The notes beneath the pieces were generated by a model, which was not told the DNA's origin, did not search any database, and saw nothing but the letters and a program-made list of their open reading frames with translations. A DNA stretch of 64,000 nt from an uncultured delta proteobacterium. GTDB taxonomy: Bacteria > Desulfobacterota > Desulfobulbia > Desulfobulbales > Desulfurivibrionaceae. The first letter of the stretch is position 1. The number at the start of each line of letters is the position of its first letter. Shown one piece after another: positions 53,039 to 62,418 of this stretch. Made by a program: the position numbers and the translations under genes. Where the stretch lies: the NCBI GenBank assembly GCA_903869265.1, contig CAIPYE010000015.1, forward strand, positions 310,001-374,000, read 5' to 3'.

Positions 53039-53995
53039 TCAGGCCGCCTGGCGCCGCCGGAGACAGTCCTGCAGCCGGGAGACAAGCTGGCCGAGTTCGG
53101 GCTTGGAGATCTGATCGTCCGCGCCCACGGCGTGTCCTTTGTGCAGGGCCAGATCATTGACCAACGAGGAAAAAAGCATGACGGGAATGCCATCGTATCC
53201 GGTATTTTCCTTGATCCGTTTACAGAGATTATGCCCGTCCATGCGCGGCATTTCTATATCGCTGACCACAGCCAGCACCTCATCGTGCAGGGTGCCGTTG
53301 GTTCTCAGTTTTTCCAGATATTCCCAGGCATCCTGCCCGTCGGAGTGGGCGACAACCCGGTATCCCGCCCTTTCCAGCGTTTTTCGAATCTGATCCTGAA
53401 TAACGTGCGAATCATCGGCAATAACCACAGCCTTGTCGGCCTGGTCGGCATCGGGACGCCCGGATATGGCATGGGCTTCGGAGTCAATAACCATAGTGGG
53501 ATCGATGGTGGCGATAATGCTCTCGAAATCAACCATCTGAATGATATTGCCATCCACGAGGCACACCCCGGTAAGGGAGCTGTAGTGGGAAATGATTGGC
53601 GGCGGCGGCAAGATTTTCGTCCAGCTAACCCGATACACCTTATCCACCCCATGGGCGATGAAACCGAAAAACTTGCCATTGATCTCGGTGACGATGACCA
53701 CCCATTTGGCCCGTGCCTCCGGGGAATGGTCCGGCTCATAACCAAACCAATCACAGAGATCAACCAGGGGGATGGTCCGATCCCTCAGCAGGAAAACGCC
53801 TTTCATGGACGAAACGCTTTCCGGAATTTCAGTCAAGGTTTCAGGCATGGCAACCAACTCACGAACCTTGGCAGCATTGATGCCGTAGGCCGTCCTGCTG
53901 ATGGAATCGGTGGTCTGATCACGCCACTGGAGAAAAAAGGTTATGATCTCCAGCTCGTTTGTTCCGGATTGCAATAAAATGTCGGTCTGGCTCAT
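53039..53995 (-). CDS. cheV: CheV-type chemotaxis coupling protein
   Basis: A 318-residue fusion of CheW and a receiver domain. Residues 12-165 are CheW-like (LEIITFFLQWRD ... YGINAAKVRELV; GVFLLRDRTIPLVDLCDW). A receiver follows with Asp in AVVSDIEMPRMDG and AVVIADDSHVIQDQ. It links receptors to CheA. The ATG at 53995 has a GGAG ribosome site. No other chemotaxis gene is in the window. Its tight spacing with recC may only reflect a chance arrangement. Confidence 0.92.
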   Translation of the reverse strand: MSQTDILLQSGTNELEIITFFLQWRDQTTDSISRTAYGINAAKVRELVAMPETLTEIPESVSSMKGVFLLRDRTIPLVDLCDWFGYEPDHSPEARAKWVVIVTEINGKFFGFIAHGVDKVYRVSWTKILPPPPIISHYSSLTGVCLVDGNIIQMVDFESIIATIDPTMVIDSEAHAISGRPDADQADKAVVIADDSHVIQDQIRKTLERAGYRVVAHSDGQDAWEYLEKLRTNGTLHDEVLAVVSDIEMPRMDGHNLCKRIKENTGYDGIPVMLFSSLVNDLALHKGHAVGADDQISKPELGQLVSRLQDCLRRRQAA

Positions 53996-54157
53996 GTAGG
54001 GACTCCAAGGTGTCAGGATACTGCCAAGGATGACTGTTATCTTTAACAACTATAGGAAAGCGGGAAATTACTCAACTAAATAATCAAGCGCGGCAGAGTG
54101 GGGGAGATCCCGGACAAAACCAGCTGGACATTGGCAACCGTCCTTTCTGGTGCATGC

Positions 54158-55384
54158 TTAGAAAGTGGGCATGGGCATCAGGCCCCATTTGTGATTGTCC
54201 GTGGTTATTACCACAGACCGGACCGCATGGCTAGAGGCTTCCAGGTCAACAAGCAGAACCGGCCGCCGCTTCAAACCGACCTTGAAGATGTTTGCCGGGG
54301 GCACAGGGTGACCGCTGGCATCATCCACCCGCATGAAAATGAGCCGCTCGACCTCAAAATTGGTTTCCACCGAACCCCAGGTCCGGACAAAGTTATAAAA
54401 AATCCGAAAAAACCTGCCCAGGCCGCCGCTGAAGCGATGCTGGTGCCATTCGAGAATCTCGGGAAACCGCGCCAGCATGTGGTCGGAAAACCGCCGGTCC
54501 TCCTCGGTGAGCAAAGCATTGAGGAAAAAATCCCCAGGCAGCAGATACACCACATTGGCCTCCTTGCCTTGGAGGGCCTCCCGCACCTGAGCCGAGCCAA
54601 GGGCCGCTTGGTACACCGCAAGAATCTCCTGATCCGGACGGGAAAACACGGAAACAACCAGCCGGGAATCCGCAGCCCTGACCAAGGGCAATGTCCGCAC
54701 CGTATAGCTGCGCAAGGCAAAAGCCAACAACACGGCCAGAGTCATGGTCAGACAATAGGCCGCGACAATTCCCAGCCATTTTGGCCGAATCCGGCCAAAG
54801 ATCCGCCGGTACAGCCACCCCCCCGGTTCGCCGGGCAGAAACATGGGCGTTGTGGCCATGTAGTGTTCATAGGCCTCGGGCTGCTCCTGCTGCATCCGCC
54901 ATTCTTCATTGCGGGCCAAGGCATAATAAACAAAGAGCATGGTGATATACATGATCAGAATGATAAAACGCGGCCAGTACAGCATCAGACCAAACCCGGA
55001 GATGGCGAGAAACAGATATTGCGGATGACGAATCTTGCCATAAAAACTGCGGACCACCACCCCCTTGCCGGTGAAACGCCCGTAGTAGAGCGGAATGGCC
55101 GCCAGGGCAAAAAACAGCAACCCGACAACCATGAGAACCTGCAACAAGGAGATGGCCCTGATCAGCGGATCATCGGGAAAAACCAAATGCGGCAGAAAAA
55201 ATTCCGTGGACCAGCTGGTGAGCGGGCTTGCGGCAAGGGCCTGCAGCACAGGCCCATACACCGAATAAAAATAGAGGGCAAAAGGAGAAATCATGATGAT
55301 GATTTCAATGCCGATGAGGCAGTAGGCAATAATTGTCCAGAGAACAAGCAACTTCTTCCCCTTGTCGACTACACCCATCCCCAT
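54158..55384 (-). CDS. Membrane protein with isoprenylcysteine methyltransferase-like core and unknown C-terminal domain
   Basis: A 408-residue protein. Several hydrophobic helices (residues 12-40, 78-100, 125-160, 205-225) surround an ICMT/PEMT-like segment, GKIRHPQYLFLAISGFGL and YYALARNEEW, which is the S-adenosylmethionine-binding pattern of these methyltransferases. From about residue 230 a soluble domain of no recognised family follows (LVRAADSRLVVSVFSRPDQEIL). The gene comes 21 bases after a decayed histidine kinase and could once have been in its operon. Function unknown. Confidence 0.65.
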   Translation of the reverse strand: MGMGVVDKGKKLLVLWTIIAYCLIGIEIIIMISPFALYFYSVYGPVLQALAASPLTSWSTEFFLPHLVFPDDPLIRAISLLQVLMVVGLLFFALAAIPLYYGRFTGKGVVVRSFYGKIRHPQYLFLAISGFGLMLYWPRFIILIMYITMLFVYYALARNEEWRMQQEQPEAYEHYMATTPMFLPGEPGGWLYRRIFGRIRPKWLGIVAAYCLTMTLAVLLAFALRSYTVRTLPLVRAADSRLVVSVFSRPDQEILAVYQAALGSAQVREALQGKEANVVYLLPGDFFLNALLTEEDRRFSDHMLARFPEILEWHQHRFSGGLGRFFRIFYNFVRTWGSVETNFEVERLIFMRVDDASGHPVPPANIFKVGLKRRPVLLVDLEASSHAVRSVVITTDNHKWGLMPMPTF

Positions 55385-55405
55385 GCCCTCCTCCCAAAAA
55401 AGCAG

Positions 55406-56518
55406 TTACAGCAGATGCCCGACGAAACCGTAAATCGTATCGGAAAGCTTCTGCAAATCGATGGGTTTGCGCAGAAGCGCGTGAGCCCCACTGTGTTCGA
55501 GCATCTCCTCCAGACCGATACCGCTACCGGTATCACTGAAACGGATTTCAATCCCATCATCCTGTGGCCTGGTTTCGACAATAATCCGCTTGTCACCCGA
55601 ATACATGGCATCACGGGCATTGCTCACCAGGTTGAGAAACACCTGGGCCAGCTGATCCTCATCCGCTTCGATACAGGGAAGATCATGGGTATAATACCGC
55701 TCAACCCGCACGTTGTCCAGATTCAGGTCATGCTCAAGCAGAGCGGCGGTCTTGTCAAACAGGGCGTGCACATCGACCATGCGGACCATGCGGACCTCAA
55801 AGGCGTGCTGGTGGGGAAACGACCTGAGGCTGTTGGTGATCTTAGTGACACGTTTGATCTGGACCAGCATTTCATCAAGGTTTTTCCGCATACTCCCGGG
55901 AATCTTCTCAAGCTGCATGACCTGAGCCAGGGTTCCGATAATGTTAAGTGGGTTGAATATTTCATGGGCCACTCCCGAGGCCAGCGTACCGATGGAGGCC
56001 AGTTTTTCCTGACGGATTGCGACCTGCTGGGCAACCTGTAGATTGTCCAGGGCCTTTTGCAACGCATCCTTCGAATCCCGCAAGGGCTTGTCTCACGGGT
56101 CGCGACCTCCTCAAGCCCCATGATATTCCGGGATATCTCCTGCCTGCCCTCTGGACTCGCCAACTCAAGAACCCTGGCACATGCCGGGCCAGATTGGTCA
56201 TACGCCCCTTGGCGATGCAGGCATCCGCCCCCATGGCCGCGAAATCAAGCTCCTCCTCTGCGGCGATGGCTGAAAGTATGACAAGGAATACCCTTGCAGA
56301 TGGGGCATGTTCCGGATGATCCGACACAACTTCTCGCCGCTGATGTTGGGCATCACCAAATCGACAAAAATGATATCCGACGCATAGGATTTCAGGATAT
56401 CAAGGGCGCTCAGGCCATCCTCGGCGATACGCACCTCATGCCCGCTCTTTTCCAACAGATTGGCAATGAGTTTGAGCACCAGGGGATGGTTATCAACGAC
56501 AAGAATCTTGCTGCCCAT
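55406..56518 (-). pseudogene. Decayed hybrid histidine kinase (REC-HisKA-truncated HATPase-REC tail)
   Basis: Pieces of one protein are spread over three reading frames. The first receiver (KILVVDNHPLVLKLIANLLE; VDLVMPNISG) runs to about 56290; the next frame continues it (VFLVILSAIAAEEELDFAAM); the third covers LASPEGRQEISRNIMGLEEV; the first frame then resumes with the kinase (EKLASIGTLASGVAHEIFNP, His in VAHEI; N-box LVSNARDAM). Shifts near 56290 and 56170 fall in G-runs, another near 56090. The shifts sum to three, so the frame is restored. The HATPase stops after DTGSGI and joins a receiver tail (HALLRKPIDLQKLSDTIYGF): an internal deletion of the G2 region and most of a second receiver. 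Confidence 0.75.
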
Positions 56519-56896
56519 TTTTTCCCGTGCGCCTCTCAATCTAAAAAATCATTTTTCAAACATTTTACCTATTCTAGCATAGCCTGTTCTTGCCCTAAAT
56601 TTTTTCTCACCGGAAACAATGCACAAAAAAACACCTGCGAATTCAATCGAGCGCCTGACCCCATCCTCATCATTGTTTTGCAAATTGACTTCTGACAAAA
56701 GGAGAGTATAATCTCGCACCAAAACCATGACGCCCAGGCCTTGGTCCGATCAGCCTGCACATTTAGGAGCCGTCACGAAACAACCCTTTGCTTTCTTGGC
56801 CATTTTGTTACGGCTCCTTATGCCGTTTTATCCATGATCCGATGACAATATTATTTTTTCACAACCTTTTAGGTTAACCCGCATCACGGAGAGTTT
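56519..56896 (+). other. Noncoding spacer before secDF
   Basis: About 380 noncoding bases. It holds a strong promoter (56685-56712) and, in the leader, a distant complement AGGAGCCGT (about 56763-56771) with ACGGCTCCT (about 56809-56817). No protein start with a good ribosome site was found before secDF. Confidence 0.5.
56685..56712 (+). promoter_or_regulatory. Sigma70 promoter of secDF
   Basis: TTGACT (56685-56690) and TATAAT (56707-56712), 16-base spacer. Transcription would start near 56719 and leave a leader of about 180 bases. Confidence 0.7.
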
Positions 56897-59470
56897 ATGT
56901 CGAGTTCCCTGCGCTGGAAAATAATCCTCCTGCTCTTTGTCACCATCTTTGCCACCCTGACCGTTGCTCCTTCCTTCACCAAGGTTCCTGCCTGGTGGCA
57001 GAAATATCTCGCTCCGGCAGGGCTGAAGCTGGGCCTGGATCTCCAAGGCGGCATGCATCTGGTCCTCAAGGTGGATCTCAAGAAGGCCATTGAAAACAAT
57101 CTGGACCTGTCGGTTCAGGATCTCAAGGAAGCCCTGGCCGAGAAAAAGATCACCGTGGTCCGCACCGCTTCCGGCGACGCACGCAAGATCATTCTGACCC
57201 TGCCCAACACCGGGGCCCTGGAAACAGTCAAGCAGACCATTACCAAAGATTTCCCCGACCTTGCCGTCGATTTCCAGACCGACCAAGGAACCTTCCCGCG
57301 GATTCTCGTCAGCCTGAAACAGTCAAAAATAGATTTTATCAACAACAAGGCGGTTGACCAGTCCCTGGAGATTCTCCGCAACCGGGTCGACCAGTTCGGC
57401 GTGGCCGAACCGGCCATTGTTCGACAGGGAACCGATGAAATCGTCATTCAGCTTCCCGGCGTCAAGGATCCGCAACGCGCTCTCAATCTCATCGGGCGCA
57501 CTGCCCAGCTTGAGTTCAAACTGGTGGATGACACACCAGGTCTCAACCTGCAGCAGCTCATCGGCCAGGCCATCCAGGCCGGCCAGTGGCAGGAAGGCGG
57601 CACCCGAAAACAGCTCAATCTCGCTTTGCAGAGCAGACTCCCGGCCGGAACCGAGATCTATTTTGAAAAAGAGGTAAACAAAACCACCCACAAGGAAACA
57701 CGGGTGCCCGTCCTGCTCAAGAGCCAGGTGCTGTTGACCGGCGACATGGTCAAGGATGCCCAGGTTCGGGTGGGTGGTAATTTTAACGAGCCCTATGTAG
57801 GCCTCGACTTTACCGGGCGTGGCGGCACGATTTTCGGCCAGGTCACGGAAAAAAGCGTGGGCAAACGCTTTGCCATTGTCCTGGATGAGGTGGTTCGCTC
57901 GGCTCCGGTAATCCGGGAAAAGATTCTCGGCGGCAGCGCCCAGATATCCGGCAGCTTCAGCTACGAAGAGGCAAGCGACCTGGCCATTGTCCTGCGCATC
58001 GGTGCTTTGCCCGCTCCGGTGGAAATCGTCCAGAATCTTACCGTGGGCGCTTCGCTCGGCCAGGATTCCATCAACAAAGGGCTGATGAGCGGTCTCTTCG
58101 GCACCATCCTGGTGGTGTTGTTCATGGCCGTTTACTACCGGCTCTCCGGGGTCATCGCCAATCTCTGCATGGTCTTAAACATCATCCTGCTCTTTGCCGG
58201 ACTCGCCTTAATGGGCGGCACCCTGACCCTGCCGGGCATTGCCGGCATCATCCTCTCCATCGGCATGGCGGTGGACTCGAACATCGTCATCTTCGAACGA
58301 ATGCGCGAGGAATTCGCCTTGGGCAAATCCGTGCGCTCCGGGGTCGAAGCCGGTTATGCCAAGGCACTCTGGACCATCATCGACGCCCATGTGACCACGC
58401 TGATCACCGCCCTGGCCCTGTTTCTCTTCGGCACCGGCCCGATCAAGGGCTTTGCCGCCACCCTGTCTCTGGGCATCATCTTCAATCTCTTCTCCACCCT
58501 GTTTGCCTCCAAGCTGTTCTACGAGTCCATGCAGGGCAAATGGAAGCTCAAGAAGCTTTCCTTTATGCTGTTTCTCAAGAACCCGCAGCTTGATTACATG
58601 CGGATCAAGAACCTGACCTTTGCCATCTCCGGCACCTGTGCACTCATCGGTTGCCTGGCCTTTGTCCAGATCCTCCGTGGTCAGGCCAACATGGGCGTTG
58701 ATTTCTCCGGCGGCACCCTGCTCCAGTACCAGTCCACCCAACCCTTCTCCCTGGGCGAGGTGCGCGCCGCCCTGACAAAGGGAAATCTTGAAGGCGTGGA
58801 ACTGCAAAAGGTCGAGGGCGAAAACCGGCTGATCGTCAAGATAAAAAACAGCGAAAAGGTGGTGGGCCACGTTTCCGAAACGGTCACCGCCCAGCTGAAC
58901 ACCAATTTTCCTGACAAGCACTTCGTTGTGGAGAATCAGTCGGAAATCGGCTCCTCGGTGAGCGACACCTTGCGCTCCAAGGCACTGCTGTCCATAATCA
59001 TCTCCCTGTTGGGGGTGGTCGTGTACCTGGGGTTGCGTTTCGACCTCCGTTTCGGCATTGCCGCCACCCTGGCCACACTCCATGACGTTCTGGCGGTGCT
59101 CGGTCTCGTCTGGCTGCTCAACATGGAGATCACCCTGCTCACCGTCACCGCGCTCCTGACCCTGGCCGGGTATTCCCTAAACGACACGGTCATCATCTTC
59201 GACCGGATCCGCGAAAACCTGCACAAAAGTGCCGACCCGGAAAACATCACCGATGCCCTGATCAATACCAGCACCAACGAGGTGTTAAGCCGTTCCATCG
59301 TCACCTCGCTCACCGTTTTCCTGGTTCTCATGGCCCTGTACGTTTTGGGCGGCTCGGTAATCCACGATTTTTCCTTCGCCCTGCTGGTGGGGGTCATGGT
59401 GGGCACCTACTCGTCAGTCTTCGTGGCCAGCCCCCTGCTCACCCTCTGGCACCGTGGTAAAACCGCCTAA
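56897..59470 (+). CDS. secDF: Fused protein translocase subunit SecDF
   Basis: An 857-residue fusion of SecD and SecF, which use the proton gradient to help preprotein export. The first half has the SecD periplasmic head (LGLDLQGGMHLVLKVDLKKA), the P1 region and six membrane helices with GLDFTGRGGTIFGQVT and GIAGIILSIGMAVDSNIVIFERM. After a basic linker the SecF half starts with a helix (IKNLTFAISGTCALIGCLAF) and has NMGVDFSGGTLLQYQ and AGYSLNDTVIIFDRIRENL. Fused forms are known in several phyla. A two-base gap separates it from the next gene. Confidence 0.95.
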   Translation: MSSSLRWKIILLLFVTIFATLTVAPSFTKVPAWWQKYLAPAGLKLGLDLQGGMHLVLKVDLKKAIENNLDLSVQDLKEALAEKKITVVRTASGDARKIILTLPNTGALETVKQTITKDFPDLAVDFQTDQGTFPRILVSLKQSKIDFINNKAVDQSLEILRNRVDQFGVAEPAIVRQGTDEIVIQLPGVKDPQRALNLIGRTAQLEFKLVDDTPGLNLQQLIGQAIQAGQWQEGGTRKQLNLALQSRLPAGTEIYFEKEVNKTTHKETRVPVLLKSQVLLTGDMVKDAQVRVGGNFNEPYVGLDFTGRGGTIFGQVTEKSVGKRFAIVLDEVVRSAPVIREKILGGSAQISGSFSYEEASDLAIVLRIGALPAPVEIVQNLTVGASLGQDSINKGLMSGLFGTILVVLFMAVYYRLSGVIANLCMVLNIILLFAGLALMGGTLTLPGIAGIILSIGMAVDSNIVIFERMREEFALGKSVRSGVEAGYAKALWTIIDAHVTTLITALALFLFGTGPIKGFAATLSLGIIFNLFSTLFASKLFYESMQGKWKLKKLSFMLFLKNPQLDYMRIKNLTFAISGTCALIGCLAFVQILRGQANMGVDFSGGTLLQYQSTQPFSLGEVRAALTKGNLEGVELQKVEGENRLIVKIKNSEKVVGHVSETVTAQLNTNFPDKHFVVENQSEIGSSVSDTLRSKALLSIIISLLGVVVYLGLRFDLRFGIAATLATLHDVLAVLGLVWLLNMEITLLTVTALLTLAGYSLNDTVIIFDRIRENLHKSADPENITDALINTSTNEVLSRSIVTSLTVFLVLMALYVLGGSVIHDFSFALLVGVMVGTYSSVFVASPLLTLWHRGKTA

Positions 59471-59472
59471 CC

Positions 59473-60207
59473 ATGCGCCCCGATCTTGCCCCAGAGCATG
59501 TCCGGCCCCTGACCCCGGACGAGACCTTCCGGTTCAGCTGCCATCCCGGCGTTGCCTGCTTTACCGACTGCTGCCGGGAACTGGAACTTGCCTTGAGCCC
59601 CTACGATGTGCTCCGGTTGAGCAGACACCTGGGGCTTGCCCCCTCTGCTTTTCTCGACCAGTACGTGCTGGTCGAGCAGGCAGAAGGCAACGCCTTTCCC
59701 CAGGCTTATTTATGCATGGTGGATGATGGCCGGGCCAGCTGCCCGTTTGTGACCGCCGCCGGTTGTAGCGTCTATGCGGATCGCCCCGGCGCCTGCCGAA
59801 CCTATCCCTTGGGACGCGGGGCCTTCACCACCCCGGACGGCGACCGGCACGAGATGCATGTCCTCCTCTCCGAGCCACACTGCAAAGGGTTCAACGAGGG
59901 CGCCCATCTGGACATCACCGCCTGGCAGAAGGACCAGGACCTGGCCACCTACAACGCCATGAACGACGAACTTCTTGGCATCCTCCACCATCCCCGCCTG
60001 AAAAACGGGCATCCGCCGGAAGAGCTTGAAGAGGAGATTTTCCAGTTTCTCTACAGCCTGGATACCTTTAGACAGCAATTCCTCGACTCCACTCTTACCC
60101 TGCCCATCCCCATCACGAAAAACGAGCGACAGGAGCTTGTCACGGAAGACCTTGCCTTGCTCCGTCTCGGCATCAGATGGTTGGACCATGTCCTCTCCCG
60201 GCGCTGA
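59473..60207 (+). CDS. YkgJ-type cysteine-cluster protein
   Basis: A 244-residue protein with the YkgJ metal- or Fe-S-cluster signature: FSCHPGVACFTDCCRELEL near residues 22-40, and later CPFVTAAGCSVYADRPGACRTYPLG, CX7C-type spacing, with a third region SEPHCKGF. The family is probably a zinc- or iron-cluster binder of unclear role. The start follows secDF by two bases and it overlaps the HD hydrolase by 20 bases, so all three are probably one transcript. Confidence 0.85.
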   Translation: MRPDLAPEHVRPLTPDETFRFSCHPGVACFTDCCRELELALSPYDVLRLSRHLGLAPSAFLDQYVLVEQAEGNAFPQAYLCMVDDGRASCPFVTAAGCSVYADRPGACRTYPLGRGAFTTPDGDRHEMHVLLSEPHCKGFNEGAHLDITAWQKDQDLATYNAMNDELLGILHHPRLKNGHPPEELEEEIFQFLYSLDTFRQQFLDSTLTLPIPITKNERQELVTEDLALLRLGIRWLDHVLSRR

Positions 60208-60925
60208 CAATAAGCTGGCCTGTCTCTCCGCCGGAGAGCTGCAAGGCGAACCGCCGCTCGGTCGGGAACTCACCGAGCGGCTGCTGGCCATTTCCCACGA
60301 ATACTGCCAGGCCGAAGGCGGCTGCCATGGCCCGGACCACACTGAACGGGTCCACAACCTGGCTCTCCACATCGGTCGCCTGATGAACGCTCGCCTGGAT
60401 ATCCTCAGCGCCGCAGCCCTGCTCCACGACATCGGCCGCAGCCACGAAATGCTGTCCCAGGGCAAGATCTGCCATGCCACCAAAGGTGCGGAGATGGCCC
60501 GCATCATTCTCACGGGCTTAGATTTTTCCCCGGAGAGGCAGAAAGCGATCCTGCACTGCATCGAATCGCACCGCTACCGCAACAAAAAGGTGCCGGAAAC
60601 CCTGGAAGCCAAAATCCTTTTTGACGCAGACAAGCTGGACTCCATCGGCGCCATCGGTATCGGCCGGGCCTTTCTCTTTGCCGGCCAGGTCGGGGCCCGA
60701 TTGCACAACCGGGGTGTGGATGTGAAGAAAACCCGGTCCTACTCAACCGAAGACACGGCTTATCGAGAATTTCTAGTAAAGCTCTGCAAGATAAAAGACA
60801 AGATGCTGACCCCGGAAGGCAAACGGTTGGCCGCCGAGCGGCATGAGTTCATGGAGATCTTTTTCAAACGATTGGACAAAGAGATCCACGGCAGCCCCCG
60901 CAATACTCCCGACAATTCAAAATAG
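60188..60925 (+). CDS. HD-domain phosphohydrolase
   Basis: A 245-residue HD-fold protein. The metal-binding elements GPDHTERVHNLALHIGRL, ALLHDIGRSHE (the HD pair) and, further on, FDADKLDSIGAIGIGRAFL are all present. Members include nucleotide and cyclic-nucleotide phosphohydrolases; the substrate is unknown. The ATG at 60188 lies inside the upstream gene's end, overlapping by 20 bases. The TatC-like gene follows. Confidence 0.85.
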   Translation: MSSPGADNKLACLSAGELQGEPPLGRELTERLLAISHEYCQAEGGCHGPDHTERVHNLALHIGRLMNARLDILSAAALLHDIGRSHEMLSQGKICHATKGAEMARIILTGLDFSPERQKAILHCIESHRYRNKKVPETLEAKILFDADKLDSIGAIGIGRAFLFAGQVGARLHNRGVDVKKTRSYSTEDTAYREFLVKLCKIKDKMLTPEGKRLAAERHEFMEIFFKRLDKEIHGSPRNTPDNSK

Positions 60926-60940
60926 CCCAGGCAACCACCC

Positions 60941-61639
60941 GTGGACATCACCACCCAACGTATCGCCATCATCATCAAAGACCTGCGGAGGGCGGTCCTG
61001 GCCATGGTGCTTGCCCTGCTTTTGGGCTGCATAGGCTTTTACAGCATCTCCCGCCAGTTGCTGGCACAAATCCAGAGTCATCTTCACCAGAAACTCGCCT
61101 TCTTCACGGTGGCCGAGCCTTTTCTCGCCCATCTCACCTTCTCCCTGGCCATGACGATCTTCACCATCATGCCCATGCTCAGCTACTTTCTCTGGCGCGC
61201 CCTGGCCAAGCCCTTCAAGCTCTCTCGCCTCCTGGTCTTTTGGTTCGTGCTTTTCACCTGCTTTCTCTTTTACAGCGGGGCTGGTTTCTGCTATTTCGTC
61301 ACCCTGCCCTATGGCATCGATTTCCTCTTGGATTTTCAGACCGAACAGCTCCGGCCCGTTATCTCCATCAGCGAGTTCGTCTCCTTTGTCTCGATCTTTG
61401 TCCTCGCCTTCGGGTTGATCTTTGAACTGCCCATCTTCATGATCTTCATGGCCAAGATAAAGATCCTGCCCAGATCGTTCTTTGAAAAAAACCGCCGCTA
61501 CGCCGTGCTGGTTATCAGCATCATCGCCGCCCTCCTCACCCCGACCCCCGATGTGTTCAACATGATGCTCATGGGCATCCCCCTTTATATGCTCTACGAA
61601 GTGGGGATCATTGTGCTGAAGCTGCTACGGATCGCGTGA
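60941..61639 (+). CDS. tatC: Divergent TatC-family twin-arginine translocase subunit
   Basis: A 232-residue six-helix membrane protein. The TatC landmarks FCYFVTLPYGIDFLLDF, PVISISEFVSFVSIFVLAFGLIFELPI and LLTPTPDVFNMMLMGIPLYML are present. At the N-terminus the usual HLxELRxR motif, which binds twin-arginine signals, is replaced by IIKDLRRAV, so the conserved glutamate is missing. It starts at GTG. No tatA or tatB is adjacent. It may be an altered-specificity or structural paralog rather than the main TatC. Confidence 0.78.
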   Translation: MDITTQRIAIIIKDLRRAVLAMVLALLLGCIGFYSISRQLLAQIQSHLHQKLAFFTVAEPFLAHLTFSLAMTIFTIMPMLSYFLWRALAKPFKLSRLLVFWFVLFTCFLFYSGAGFCYFVTLPYGIDFLLDFQTEQLRPVISISEFVSFVSIFVLAFGLIFELPIFMIFMAKIKILPRSFFEKNRRYAVLVISIIAALLTPTPDVFNMMLMGIPLYMLYEVGIIVLKLLRIA

Positions 61640-61957
61640 ACACACGCTATTTCCCCCGGCCAAAACCGTTGCCGATTGCCAGCCGTTTAATAAAGACGGA
61701 GGACTACTAATGGGAACCCCATAATTTTCATAGGGTCATGACTAGAATAGGGGATTTTTCCGGATGATTTTGAAAGGCTAACAGGCCAAGAATCAACGCT
61801 TAATCCTCTGGGCGACCAAGAAAAGTGACAAGAAAAGCAACCCTCTCCCGTTTTGCCACAAAACTCGACGATTGCATGAACTGCGCATCTATGCTATCTA
61901 ACAGGAATAATAAGGAAAAAAATTAGTCAAATCCCAGGCTCAACCGGGGAAAACCAT
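61640..61957 (+). other. Spacer before the ftsB-like gene
   Basis: About 318 noncoding bases. A purine-rich segment precedes an AACCGGGGAAAACC ribosome-site region. No hairpin, RNA gene or convincing promoter was recognised. Confidence 0.4.
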
Positions 61958-62287
61958 TTGCAACGGGCTGCCATGCTAGCGAACCTTTCAGAGAGTGACC
62001 GCAAGAAAGTACTGCTGTACAGCGTGCTCATTGTCACGGTGGTCGGGGCTTGGTCGGTATTCGGGCCGTACGGGGTCTTGAAATATTACGGGGTGACCAA
62101 GGAACTCAACGAGATCCTGGCTCAGAATGAACAGTTGCGCGAGGCCAATACCGCGCTGAAACAGGAAATCAACAAGTTGAAACACGACCCGGTCTATTTG
62201 GAAGACGTGGCGCGGCGGCAATTCGGCCTCATTAAAAAGAATGAGGTTATCTACGAATTTCCCGAGAAAAAGAAGCGGCACGAATAA
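61958..62287 (+). CDS. ftsB: FtsB/DivIC-type septum-formation protein
   Basis: A 109-residue divisome protein. One membrane helix (about 19-37, VLLYSVLIVTVVGAWSVFGPYG) is followed by a coiled coil (KELNEILAQNEQLREANTAL) and the conserved DPVYLEDVARRQFGLIKKNE. FtsB links FtsL and FtsQ in division. It appears to start at TTG with GGGGAA eight bases upstream; an ATG at 61973 is an alternative. It is a single gene that faces gmhB. Confidence 0.9.
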   Translation: MQRAAMLANLSESDRKKVLLYSVLIVTVVGAWSVFGPYGVLKYYGVTKELNEILAQNEQLREANTALKQEINKLKHDPVYLEDVARRQFGLIKKNEVIYEFPEKKKRHE

Positions 62288-62359
62288 CTAACGGGCTCGC
62301 AAAAAAGGAAAAAGGCCACAGGTCCGCAACAGAAATCGAAGAGTTACCCAGCAATAACC

Positions 62360-62389
62360 GTTGTAATCGCGTTTTGTTGCGATTTCAAC
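62360..62389. terminator. Hairpin between convergent ftsB and gmhB
   Basis: GTTGTAATCGC (62360-62370) pairs 10 of 11 with GCGATTTCAAC (62379-62389), loop of eight bases. No long T-run follows, so termination may be imperfect. Confidence 0.42.
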
Positions 62390-62418
62390 AATAAGCCCGA
62401 CCTCCTCTCCCCAGTATT

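Noticed and set aside
54098-56041. A 647-codon plus-strand open frame opposite the methyltransferase-like gene and kinase
   Set aside because: Histidine/proline/glutamine-rich shadow with no motif; the opposite strand has recognisable domains.
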